Assembly: GCA_046483565.1 (NCBI GenBank)
Contig: JAWOCZ010000157.1
Coordinates: forward strand, 1-9,338
Direction: 5' to 3'
From: T1Sed10-7 sp046483565
GTDB lineage: Bacteria > Actinomycetota > Nitriliruptoria > Nitriliruptorales > Nitriliruptoraceae
Length of the DNA: 9,338 bases
Shown here: positions 1-6,432 of the stretch, piece after piece
Layout: every line of letters starts with the position of its first letter
Position numbering within the stretch: position 1 is the first letter of the stretch
The notes under the pieces: model-generated
Seen by the model: the letters and a program-made list of their open reading frames with translations, nothing else
What the model was told of the DNA's origin: nothing
The model's database searches: none
Made by a program: the position numbers and the translations under genes

Positions 1-416
1 TGTCCCGCCCGCCCTTCGACATGCCGATCGGTGATTCGGAGCTGGTGTTCGGCTACATGACGGAGTACTCCGGCATCAAGTACGCGATGTACATGCTCAC
101 CGAGTACGCGGGCATGGTCACGATGTCGGGGCTGATGGTGGTCCTCTACCTCGGTGGCTGGCAGCTGTTGCCCGGGGTCCCCATGCCAGGCTGCGAGGGT
201 GCGGGGGGGCTGTTCGACTGCAACGCCGTCGGCACCCTGCTCAGCGTGGTCGTGACCTTCGGCAAGATCCTGGCGCTGGTCTTCGTCATGGTGTGGCTCC
301 GTGTCGCCTACCCGCGTCTGCGTGAGGACCAGCTCCAGCGCATCGCCTGGCTGGTCATGGTCCCCCTCGCACTGCTCAACCTCGCCGTCGTGACGATCGC
401 CAAGGTGGTGTACTGA
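1..416 (+). CDS. nuoH: NADH-quinone oxidoreductase subunit H (NuoH), 3' part only
   Basis: This is the C-terminal 137 residues of the membrane subunit that forms most of the quinone chamber and the first proton path of complex I. The frame is open from nt 3 at the window edge, so the true start lies upstream. The fragment begins in the TM5-TM6 cytoplasmic loop with SRPPFDMPIGDSELVFGY, followed by TEYSGIKYA, the family hallmark after the quinone-site loop. Three hydrophobic segments follow, and the pre-final helix carries the typical YPRLREDQLQRIAW motif. The usual NuoH loop reads PFDLPEAE-x-ELV; here the acidic PEAE is replaced by PIGD (nt 24-35), although the following Glu is kept. The outer loop has two cysteines nine residues apart (codons at nt 192 and 219). 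The TGA stop overlaps the nuoI ATG by one base. Identification is secure; the functional effect of the loop change is unknown. Confidence 0.96.
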   Translation, partial: SRPPFDMPIGDSELVFGYMTEYSGIKYAMYMLTEYAGMVTMSGLMVVLYLGGWQLLPGVPMPGCEGAGGLFDCNAVGTLLSVVVTFGKILALVFVMVWLRVAYPRLREDQLQRIAWLVMVPLALLNLAVVTIAKVVY

Positions 417-1678
417 TGGCTCCTTCTGCTCCCCCCGGGGTCGGGCTCCTGAAAGGGCTCGGGGTCACGATCAAGCACCTGTTCAAGCGTCCCTCGACGC
501 TGATGTACCCCTACGAGCGCGACGTCCTGGCGCCGCGGACCCGTGGGGTCATCGCGCTCATGGACGAGAACTGCACCGTGTGCATGCTGTGCAGCCGCGA
601 GTGTCCGGACTGGTGCATCTACATCGAGTCCCACAAGGAGACGGTCCCCCCGGCCAAGGAGGGTGGACGCGCCCGGACCCGCAACGTCCTGGACCGTTTC
701 GCGATCGATTTCTCCCTGTGCATGTACTGCGGCATCTGCATCGAGGTGTGTCCCTTCGACGCGTTGTGGTGGTCACCGGAGTTCGAGTACTCCGAGTACC
801 ACATGGACGGTCTCCTGCACGAGAAGGAGAAGCTGCGCGAGTGGGCGGACACGGTGCCGCCCCCGCCCCCGCTCGAGGAGGGCGCCGTCCAGCCGGCCGA
901 GGTCAGCGACGCGATCGCCAAGGCCGAGAAGGAGCGCGAGCTCGCGGCGGCCAAGGCACTCGAGGCCAAGCAGGCGGCCGAGGCACCGGAGAAGTCGGCT
1001 GGCGCCGGCGCGAAGAAGGCCGAGGCGGCCGAGCCGGAGATCCACGTCAAGGCGGGGGAGATCGATCAGGAGACCTTCGACCGGTTGATCGCCGAGGGCA
1101 AGTCGGAGCGCATGGCCCGCTCGAAGGCGAAGGCGGCCTACGTCAAGAAGGAGAAGGCGCGGCTCAAGGCGGAGGCCGAGGCTGCCGGTGCCGGACAGGC
1201 GGAGGCAACCGCACCCGCTGCAGCTCCCAAGGCCGCCGAGATCACGGTCGAGGCCGGGGAGATCGACCAGGAGACCTTCGATCGGTTGATCGCCGAGGGC
1301 AAGCCGGAGCGCATGGCCAGGGCCAAGGCGAAGGCGGCCTACGTCAAGAAGGAGAAGGCGCGGCTCAGGGCCGAGGCCGAGGCCGGTGACGCGGCTGCTG
1401 GCGGGGCTGGTGACGGGGCGACCTCCGCCCCTGAGGCCCCGGCGGAAGCGGCCGGTGACGCACCAGCGGCCGAGAGCGCCACGACGGGCGGTGAGGCGTC
1501 CGCACCCCAGGCCAAGCTCGGAGACGTCCACGTCGAGGGTGCTGGTGAGATCGACCAGGAGGTCTTCGACCAGCTGATCGCCGAGGGCAAGTCCGAGCGC
1601 ATCGCGCGGGCCAAGGCCAAGGCGGCGTGGGTCAAGAAGCGCAAGCAGGCCATGCTCGACGAGGAGGGCGGCGCATGA
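416..1678 (+). CDS. nuoI: NADH-quinone oxidoreductase subunit I (NuoI) with long repeat-bearing C-terminal extension
   Basis: NuoI is the 8Fe-8S ferredoxin-like subunit that carries electrons along the peripheral arm towards the last cluster and quinone. Residues 1-35 include the amphipathic GLGVTIKHLFKRPSTLMYP segment that seats it on the membrane. The cluster motifs are C53-x2-C56-x2-C59-x3-C63-P and C102-x2-C105-x2-C108-x3-C112-P, so both 4Fe-4S sites are complete. C67 in ECPDWC is an additional cysteine. The core ends near residue 155 after the WWSPEFEYSEY block and a five-proline stretch (148-152). Family members are usually about 150-220 residues; this one is 420. Residues 155-208 are a charged Ala/Glu/Lys helix-prone region, followed by three copies of a basic 48-residue module at 209-256, 276-323 and 371-418. 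The ATG overlaps the nuoH stop, and its stop overlaps nuoJ. The core assignment is firm; I recognise no named domain in the tail. Confidence 0.96.
   Translation: MAPSAPPGVGLLKGLGVTIKHLFKRPSTLMYPYERDVLAPRTRGVIALMDENCTVCMLCSRECPDWCIYIESHKETVPPAKEGGRARTRNVLDRFAIDFSLCMYCGICIEVCPFDALWWSPEFEYSEYHMDGLLHEKEKLREWADTVPPPPPLEEGAVQPAEVSDAIAKAEKERELAAAKALEAKQAAEAPEKSAGAGAKKAEAAEPEIHVKAGEIDQETFDRLIAEGKSERMARSKAKAAYVKKEKARLKAEAEAAGAGQAEATAPAAAPKAAEITVEAGEIDQETFDRLIAEGKPERMARAKAKAAYVKKEKARLRAEAEAGDAAAGGAGDGATSAPEAPAEAAGDAPAAESATTGGEASAPQAKLGDVHVEGAGEIDQEVFDQLIAEGKSERIARAKAKAAWVKKRKQAMLDEEGGA
1040..1183 (+). repeat. In-frame repeat copy 1 in nuoI
   Basis: This copy encodes NuoI residues 209-256, with core GEIDQETFDRLIAEGKSERM followed by ARSKAKAAYVKKEKARLKAE. 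By hand alignment it matches copy 2 at 129 of 144 bases and 43 of 48 residues. A 43-nt stretch (1124-1166) is identical to 1325-1367. The period from copy 1 to copy 2 is 201 bp (67 codons), including an Ala/Pro-rich linker. Confidence 0.95.
1241..1384 (+). repeat. In-frame repeat copy 2 in nuoI
   Basis: This copy encodes NuoI residues 276-323. It is nearly identical to copy 1 in both DNA and protein, differing at H/T, K/E, S/P, S/A and K/R. It has the same probable layout: a short acidic start, a helix DQETFDRLIAEGK, then a strongly basic second helix ending in Ala/Glu. A 47-residue Gly/Ala/Pro/Glu-rich linker separates it from copy 3. Confidence 0.95.
1526..1675 (+). repeat. In-frame repeat copy 3 in nuoI (C-terminal, diverged)
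   Basis: This copy encodes NuoI residues 371-420 and ends the protein. Across the 35-residue core it shares 28 residues with copy 2. Differences include Y to W before VKK and KRKQAML in place of KEKARLR. It is clearly older relative to copies 1 and 2. A reasonable inference is that this terminal unit is ancestral and the internal pair arose later. Confidence 0.93.
1661..1668 (+). promoter_or_regulatory. Shine-Dalgarno of nuoJ, inside the nuoI end
   Basis: GAGGAGGG lies six bases before the ATG at 1675. It fixes the nuoJ start at the ATGA overlap with the nuoI stop rather than at an in-frame ATG 48 nt earlier (1627), which would add a hydrophilic MGQEAQAGHARRGGRR leader unlike NuoJ proteins. 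The same bases encode the Glu-Glu-Gly near the NuoI C-terminus. Confidence 0.8.
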
Positions 1679-2292
1679 CCGGTCACGATGTGGTGTTCGT
1701 GCTCGTCGGGCTGGTGACCGCGGGTGCCGCGGTCCTGACCGTCACCTCCAAGAACCTGATGCACGCCGCGCTGTACTTCGCTGTCACCCTCGGTGGCATG
1801 GCAGGGGTCTTCCTGACGCTGGCGGCGGACTTCCTGGCGTTGGTCCAGATCGTGGTGTACGTCGGCGCGGTCACGGTGCTGTTCCTCTTCGGACTCATGC
1901 TGACCCGGGCGCCGATCGGACGCGAGGCGCTCGACGGTCAGAACCGCGGCCTCGGGATGGCGGTCTCGGGTGGGTTGTTCGTGGTGCTGTCCACGTTGGT
2001 CATCGGTGCCTTCGGCGGCGAGCCCACAGCCGAGGTCACCGGGCCCGGGATCCGGGACTTCGGGATCGCGATCTTCGCCGACTGGGTGCTGCCCTTCGAG
2101 GTCCTGTCGATGCTGCTGCTGGCGGCGCTGATCGGCGCGATCGTCCTGGCGCGGCGGGAGTCCGGTGAGTCCGGCGAGGAGTTGACCGTCACCCGGATCG
2201 AGCTGTCGGTGGACCGCGATCCGGACGCGGCAGAGCACGAGCAGCCCGCGCTGACGGCAGGCGCCGGTGGCAGCGGGGAGGAGCACCCATGA
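1675..2292 (+). CDS. nuoJ: NADH-quinone oxidoreductase subunit J (NuoJ)
   Basis: NuoJ is a 205-residue inner-membrane subunit that lies between NuoH/NuoA and NuoK and couples quinone-site changes to the proton pumps. Five hydrophobic helices are visible, at about 6-24, 28-50, 54-76, 95-114 and 137-159. The third contains the diagnostic ADFLALVQIVVYVGAVTVLF, including the conserved tyrosine (Y62) at the helix distortion known in this family. The last helix is preceded by FADWVLPFEVLSM, also typical. The tail from residue 160 to 205 is hydrophilic and acidic, with 12 Asp/Glu against 4 Arg/Lys, and should be cytoplasmic. The start is chosen at the ATGA overlap with nuoI because of its strong ribosome site, and its own stop overlaps the nuoK ATG in the same way. 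Translational coupling of I-J-K is therefore likely. Confidence 0.95.
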   Translation: MTGHDVVFVLVGLVTAGAAVLTVTSKNLMHAALYFAVTLGGMAGVFLTLAADFLALVQIVVYVGAVTVLFLFGLMLTRAPIGREALDGQNRGLGMAVSGGLFVVLSTLVIGAFGGEPTAEVTGPGIRDFGIAIFADWVLPFEVLSMLLLAALIGAIVLARRESGESGEELTVTRIELSVDRDPDAAEHEQPALTAGAGGSGEEHP

Positions 2293-2600
2293 GCCCCGTC
2301 GGACCGCTGCTGCTGGCCACCTTCCTCTTCTGTGCCGGTGTCTACGGGATCATCGCCCGGCGCAACGCCGTGCTGGTGCTGCTGAGCGTCGAACTCATGC
2401 TCAACGCCGTCAACATCAACCTCGTGACCTTCCAGAACCTGCTGTTCCCGGACGATCCGGCCGTCACCGGGCAGATGTTCGCCCTGTTCATCATCGGGGT
2501 CGCCGCCGCCGAGGTGGGCGTCGGACTGGCCATCGTCTTCAACATGTTCCGCAACCGCGCCACGGTCGACGTCGATGACGCCGACCTGATGCGCTGGTAG
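2289..2600 (+). CDS. nuoK: NADH-quinone oxidoreductase subunit K (NuoK)
   Basis: NuoK is a small 103-residue, three-helix subunit resembling part of MrpC. It belongs to the central proton-conducting axis of complex I. The two essential membrane glutamates are present: E35 in VLLSVELMLNAVNIN and E75 in GVAAAEVGVGLAI, equivalent to the E. coli residues near 36 and 72. Length is normal for the family. The ATG overlaps the nuoJ stop (ATGA), with a GGGGAGGAG ribosome site just upstream, inside the nuoJ end. nuoL follows after 11 nt. Nothing is unusual except a slightly acidic C-terminal tail (VDVDDADLMRW). Confidence 0.97.
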   Translation: MSPVGPLLLATFLFCAGVYGIIARRNAVLVLLSVELMLNAVNINLVTFQNLLFPDDPAVTGQMFALFIIGVAAAEVGVGLAIVFNMFRNRATVDVDDADLMRW

Positions 2601-2606
2601 GGGAGG
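2601..2606 (+). promoter_or_regulatory. Shine-Dalgarno supporting the GTG start of nuoL
   Basis: GGGAGG occupies the bases right after the nuoK stop codon and stands five bases before the GTG at 2612. This supports GTG initiation for nuoL. Confidence 0.75.
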
Positions 2607-2611
2607 CACAC

Positions 2612-4723
2612 GTGGAAGCGCTCCTGGAGTACGCCTGGGTCGTGGTGGTGCTGCCGTTGCTGTCGGCGGTGCTGATCACGGCGTTCGGCAAACAGCTCCC
2701 TGGCAAGGGGTCGGAGCTCGGGATCGCTTCGCTGGGCATCTCCTGGGTCCTCGCCCTCGGCATCGCCTGGGAGACCTTCGTCAACTCGCCCATGGCACCC
2801 GTGGAGCGGGCCATCGACTGGTCACCGCTGGGCGGCGGGTTCGTCATGGAGCTGGGCATCCTGGTCGACGGTCTGACCGCGGTCATGCTGCTGTTGGTGA
2901 CCACCGTGTCCTTCATGGTGCACATCTACTCCCGCGAGTACATGCGCGGTGAGGTGCGCTTCACGTACTTCTTCGCGATGCTCAGCCTGTTCACCTTCTC
3001 CATGCTGCTGCTGGTGGTGTCCAACAACCTGCTGCAGGCGGTCATCGGCTGGGAGCTGGTTGGCCTGTGCTCGTACCTGTTGATCGGGTTCTACTGGGAG
3101 GGCAAGTCGAACCAGGACGCCGGCAACAAGGCGTTCATGACCACCAAGTTCGGCGACGTCGGGCTGATCGTCGGGGTCATCGTGCTGTCGGCCGGGATGT
3201 TCTCGCTGACCGACACCCCCTTCAACATCCTCGAGATCAACGAGGCGGCGGTCGCGGGCCAGTTGACCACCACCACGGTCGTGCTCGGCATGCTGTTGAT
3301 CTTCCTCGGCTGCGTGTCGAAGTCCGGGCAGATGCCCCTGCACGTGTGGCTGCCCGACGCGATGGCCGGCCCGACACCGGTCTCGGCGCTGATCCACGCG
3401 GCCACGATGGTCACCGCCGGCGTGTTCCTGCTCGCACGTCTGTTCCCGGTGGTGGCACAGAGCCAGGCGGTGATGACCACGATCGCCATCTTCGGGGTGG
3501 TCACGCTGTTCTTCGGTGGGTTGCTCGCGCTGGTCCAGGACGACCTGAAGAAGATCCTCGCCTACTCCACGATCTCCCAACTCGGCTACATGGTCGCCGC
3601 GATCGGCGTCGGTGGCTACACCGCCAGCGTCTTCCACCTGTTCACGCACGGCTTCTTCAAGGCGCTGCTCTTCCTCGGCGCCGGCTCGCTGATCCACGCG
3701 GTCCACTCCAACAACATCTCGGACATGGGTGGCCTGGCCAGAGCCATGCCCCACACCTTCTGGACCTTCATCGTTGGCTCGCTCGCGTTGGCGGGCTTCC
3801 CGCTGACCGCGGGGTTCTTCTCCAAGGACGAGATCCTGATCGCCGGGGACATCTGGGCCGGCGCCGGCTTCGTCACCGGCAGCCTGGTCTACTGGGTCGG
3901 TCTCGCGGCTGCCTTCGTGACCACCTTCTACATGGCCCGTGCCTGCTTCCTCATCTTCGCGGGCGAGAACCGCAGCCACCACGCACCGCACGAGTCCGGC
4001 AAGCTGATGCTGGCCCCGCTGATGGTCCTGGCCGTGCTGTCGGTGGCCTCCGGCTACCTGCTGTCGCCCTTCTCGCCCGAGCAGCCCAACTTCGAGACCT
4101 GGACGGCCACCCCGATCCTCGACGAGGAGGCGTCCTACCCCTTCGCCCAGGAATCCGAGGACACCGCCGCCGGTGTGGTCGGCGACGGGGTGCTGGCCTC
4201 GGGAGCGGTCCTGGCCGCGGAGAAGGAAGGACCGGTCAAGGTCCTGCACGGGGTACCCACCTGGCACCCGGACCTGCTGGCGATGGTGCTGGTGCTGTTC
4301 AGCCTGGCAGTGTTCCTGGCCTACCGGTTCTACGGCAAGGGGTTGCCCGAGCGGGATCCGACGCTGTCGATGGGCCGGTTCACCGACCTGCTGGTGGCCA
4401 AGTACGGGTTCGACGACTTCGGCTACCGCTACATCGTGGTGCCGGTGCGCGACAAGCTCTCGGCCGCGGCATCGCACTCGAGCAACGTGCTGATCGACGG
4501 TGTGGTGGCCGGCGTGGGCCGGGCGACGAAGAACGCCGCGACGACGACCTACCGGGTCGTCGACCAGCAGGTGATCGATGGTGGTATCAACGGGGCAGCG
4601 TTCAGCGCTGCCTGGTGGAGCGAGAAGCTGAAGAGGATCCAGTCCGGCGACGTGCAGAGGTACGCAGGTGTGCTCGTCGCCGGCACGATCGTGCTCGTGC
4701 TGGCCTTCGCGGCCGCGAGGTAG
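2612..4723 (+). CDS. nuoL: NADH-quinone oxidoreductase subunit L (NuoL)
   Basis: NuoL is the distal antiporter-like proton-pumping subunit, 703 residues with a GTG start. Key residues are in place: E148 in GWELVGLCSYLLIGFYW, K237 in SKSGQMPLHVWLPDAM, the central H345/H349/K350 in FHLFTHGFFKALLF, and K405 in GFFSKDEIL. The N-terminal LVDGLTAVMLL and IYSREYM blocks are typical. About fourteen helices precede residue 490. A hydrophilic stretch from about 493 to 553 (acidic, Gly/Ala-rich) precedes a helix at 554-571. The C-terminal region 590-683 should form the long lateral helix that runs along NuoM and NuoN, and the final anchor is 684-702. E. coli NuoL is about 613 residues, so the extra length lies mainly in the 493-553 loop and the tail. 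The gene belongs to the nuo operon, and 103 nt separate it from nuoM. Confidence 0.97.
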   Translation: MEALLEYAWVVVVLPLLSAVLITAFGKQLPGKGSELGIASLGISWVLALGIAWETFVNSPMAPVERAIDWSPLGGGFVMELGILVDGLTAVMLLLVTTVSFMVHIYSREYMRGEVRFTYFFAMLSLFTFSMLLLVVSNNLLQAVIGWELVGLCSYLLIGFYWEGKSNQDAGNKAFMTTKFGDVGLIVGVIVLSAGMFSLTDTPFNILEINEAAVAGQLTTTTVVLGMLLIFLGCVSKSGQMPLHVWLPDAMAGPTPVSALIHAATMVTAGVFLLARLFPVVAQSQAVMTTIAIFGVVTLFFGGLLALVQDDLKKILAYSTISQLGYMVAAIGVGGYTASVFHLFTHGFFKALLFLGAGSLIHAVHSNNISDMGGLARAMPHTFWTFIVGSLALAGFPLTAGFFSKDEILIAGDIWAGAGFVTGSLVYWVGLAAAFVTTFYMARACFLIFAGENRSHHAPHESGKLMLAPLMVLAVLSVASGYLLSPFSPEQPNFETWTATPILDEEASYPFAQESEDTAAGVVGDGVLASGAVLAAEKEGPVKVLHGVPTWHPDLLAMVLVLFSLAVFLAYRFYGKGLPERDPTLSMGRFTDLLVAKYGFDDFGYRYIVVPVRDKLSAAASHSSNVLIDGVVAGVGRATKNAATTTYRVVDQQVIDGGINGAAFSAAWWSEKLKRIQSGDVQRYAGVLVAGTIVLVLAFAAAR

Positions 4724-4826
4724 ACGAAGGACCACGACCGGCGGGCCGACCCCGCCATCACGACGGCCGGCAACGCCCGCCGACTCGCACCGGGTGCGGA
4801 GCCGGAGGTGAGCCAAGGAGACGACG
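4724..4826 (+). other. nuoL-nuoM intergenic spacer with small inverted repeats
   Basis: This 103-nt gap has no credible small gene. It contains a compact hairpin CGCAC-CGG-GTGCG (4786-4798) and a more distant 8-bp complement, CGGCGGGC (4739-4746) with GCCCGCCG (4775-4782). AAGGAG at 4815-4820 is the ribosome site for nuoM. In such GC-rich DNA short stems are expected by chance, so a regulatory role is only possible. Confidence 0.35.
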
Positions 4827-6362
4827 ATGGACCCCAACACCGCAGGCTGGGCCCTGGTGGTCGCGATGTTCCTGCCGCTGGCAGGTGCCGGCGCGCTCTC
4901 GCTGATGCCGGCGTCGATGGATCGCGAGATCCGCCGCGCCGCCGTCGTGATCACCGCGGTCGGCTTCGCTCTGGTCGCCGCCATCACGGCCAGCTTCGAC
5001 TTCGCGCGGGCCGGTGAGCTGCAGTTCACCACCGACGTGCCCTGGATCACCGCGATCGACGCCAGGTTCGCGGTCGGGATGGACGGCATCTCCCTGCCGC
5101 TGTTCTTCCTGACCTCCCTGCTGACCCTGTTGTGTGCGATCTACACCACCAAGCACCTGCCGTCGCCGGGCAAGCCCAAGGCGTTCCTGAGCCTGATGCT
5201 GCTCCTCCAGACCGGGATGGCCGGCACCTTCGTCTCCTTCGACCTGATCCTGTTCTTCATCTTCTTCGAGCTGACCCTGGTCCCGATGTTCTTCATGATC
5301 GGGATGTGGGGTGGCCCCCGCCGCGACTACGCCAGCGTGAAGTTCTTCCTCTACACCCTCTTCGGTTCGGTGTTCATGCTGGTGGCCTTCCTGGCCATCT
5401 ACTTCCAGGCGGGCGCGTCGACGTGGAGCATCACCGAGCTGTCGAACATGGCGCCCTTCGGATCGACCACCTTCCAGACCTGGGCGTTCCTGGGCGTGTT
5501 CCTCGGCTTCGCGATCAAGGTGCCGGTCTGGCCCTTCCACACCTGGTTGCCCGACGCGCACACCGAGGCCCCGACGGTCGGCTCCGTGCTGCTGGCCGGC
5601 GTCCTGCTGAAGATGGGGACCTACGGTTTCATCCGCATCGCCCTGCCGATCCTGCCCGACGGCGCGGCCCGCTTCGCCCCGATGATCGGGGTGCTCGCGG
5701 TGATCGGCATCGTCTACGGGTCCCTGTGCTGTCTGGCGCAGACCGACGTGAAGCGGCTGATCGCCTTCTCCTCCGTGGGCCACATGGGCTTCGTGATGCT
5801 CGGCATCGCCGCGATGAACGAGGCGGGCATCCAGGCCGCGCTGTTCGGCAACATCGCCCACGGCATCATCACCGGCATGCTCTTCTTCCTCGCCGGGTCC
5901 ATGCACGAGCGCTACCACACCCGCGAGATCGCCGTGATCGGCGGGGGGATGCTCAAGAAGATGCCCGTCTACGGCGTCCTGTTCACCTACGTCGCCATCG
6001 CGTCCCTGGGCCTGCCCGGTCTGGCCGGGTTCTGGGGGGAGTTCACGGCGATGTGGGCGGCGATCGAACCGGGGTTGGGGCTCGCCGACAGCTACGGCGG
6101 CCTCTACCTCGGCCTGGTGGTGTTCGCCGCGATCGGCACCGTGCTGACCGCCGGGTACTTCCTGTGGCTGATCCAGCGCATCAACCTCGGGGAACCCACC
6201 GAGCGGTGGGCCAACGAGCCCCTGGCGGACGTGCAGGCCATCGAGTGGGTCTCGTGGTTGCCGTTGCTGGCACTGATCCTCGCGCTCGGCATCTTCCCCC
6301 GCCTGCTGTTCGGGGTGCAGGATGCCGCCGTGACCAACCTGGTCGGCTTCCTGGGCGGCTGA
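4827..6362 (+). CDS. nuoM: NADH-quinone oxidoreductase subunit M (NuoM)
   Basis: NuoM is the middle antiporter-like proton-pumping subunit of the complex I membrane arm, 511 residues, a normal length. The conserved charged residues are visible: E148 in FFIFFELTLVPMFFMIG, K231 in KVPVWPFHTWLPDAHTEAPT, K262 in LLKMGTYGF, H319 in SSVGHMGFV, H345 in GNIAHGIITGMLFFLAG, and E405 in GFWGEF. These match the E. coli positions near 144, 234, 265 and 407. The FxVGMDGISLPLFFLTSLLT entry motif (82-100) is typical of NuoM. AAGGAG six bases before the ATG supports the start. It follows nuoL after 103 nt and precedes nuoN by 70 nt. Confidence 0.98.
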   Translation: MDPNTAGWALVVAMFLPLAGAGALSLMPASMDREIRRAAVVITAVGFALVAAITASFDFARAGELQFTTDVPWITAIDARFAVGMDGISLPLFFLTSLLTLLCAIYTTKHLPSPGKPKAFLSLMLLLQTGMAGTFVSFDLILFFIFFELTLVPMFFMIGMWGGPRRDYASVKFFLYTLFGSVFMLVAFLAIYFQAGASTWSITELSNMAPFGSTTFQTWAFLGVFLGFAIKVPVWPFHTWLPDAHTEAPTVGSVLLAGVLLKMGTYGFIRIALPILPDGAARFAPMIGVLAVIGIVYGSLCCLAQTDVKRLIAFSSVGHMGFVMLGIAAMNEAGIQAALFGNIAHGIITGMLFFLAGSMHERYHTREIAVIGGGMLKKMPVYGVLFTYVAIASLGLPGLAGFWGEFTAMWAAIEPGLGLADSYGGLYLGLVVFAAIGTVLTAGYFLWLIQRINLGEPTERWANEPLADVQAIEWVSWLPLLALILALGIFPRLLFGVQDAAVTNLVGFLGG

Positions 6363-6379
6363 CGCCCCGACGACGACCC

Positions 6380-6407
6380 CACCGGGTGGCTCCCGCCACC
6401 ACCGGTG
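6380..6407 (+). other. Hairpin in the nuoM-nuoN spacer
   Basis: CACCGG-GTGGC, loop TCCC, GCCAC, a two-base bulge CA, then CCGGTG form an 11-bp stem between the nuoM stop and the nuoN ribosome site. It has no T-tract, so it is not a classical terminator. It could serve as an RNA-processing or stability element, a weak attenuator, or simply be a GC-rich coincidence. Confidence 0.45.
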
Positions 6408-6432
6408 CGCACCAGCGAGGAGGAACCAGGCG

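Noticed and set aside
580..1389. Long out-of-frame open frames across nuoI (both strands)
   Set aside because: They arise from the repetitive GC-rich nuoI tail read in other frames; their Arg/Gly-rich products lack plausible starts or motifs.
1627..1674. Earlier in-frame ATG for nuoJ
   Set aside because: It would add 16 hydrophilic residues before the first helix and has a weaker ribosome site than the ATG at 1675, which sits in a typical ATGA overlap.
1040..1675. Regular repeats considered as a CRISPR array or minisatellite
   Set aside because: Units are about 144 bp, in frame, with conserved protein sequence and unequal spacing; this fits a duplicated protein module.
4739..4782. 8-bp inverted repeat in the nuoL-nuoM gap as a terminator
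   Set aside because: The loop is 28 nt with no T-run, and such matches are expected by chance at this GC content. It is kept only as a remark in the spacer entry.
2822..5089. A 755-codon open frame on the - strand, antisense to nuoL
   Set aside because: It is the GC-rich codon shadow of nuoL and nuoM: the translation is low-complexity His/Gln/Arg/Gly/Asp with no family resemblance, and the + strand gene is unmistakable.
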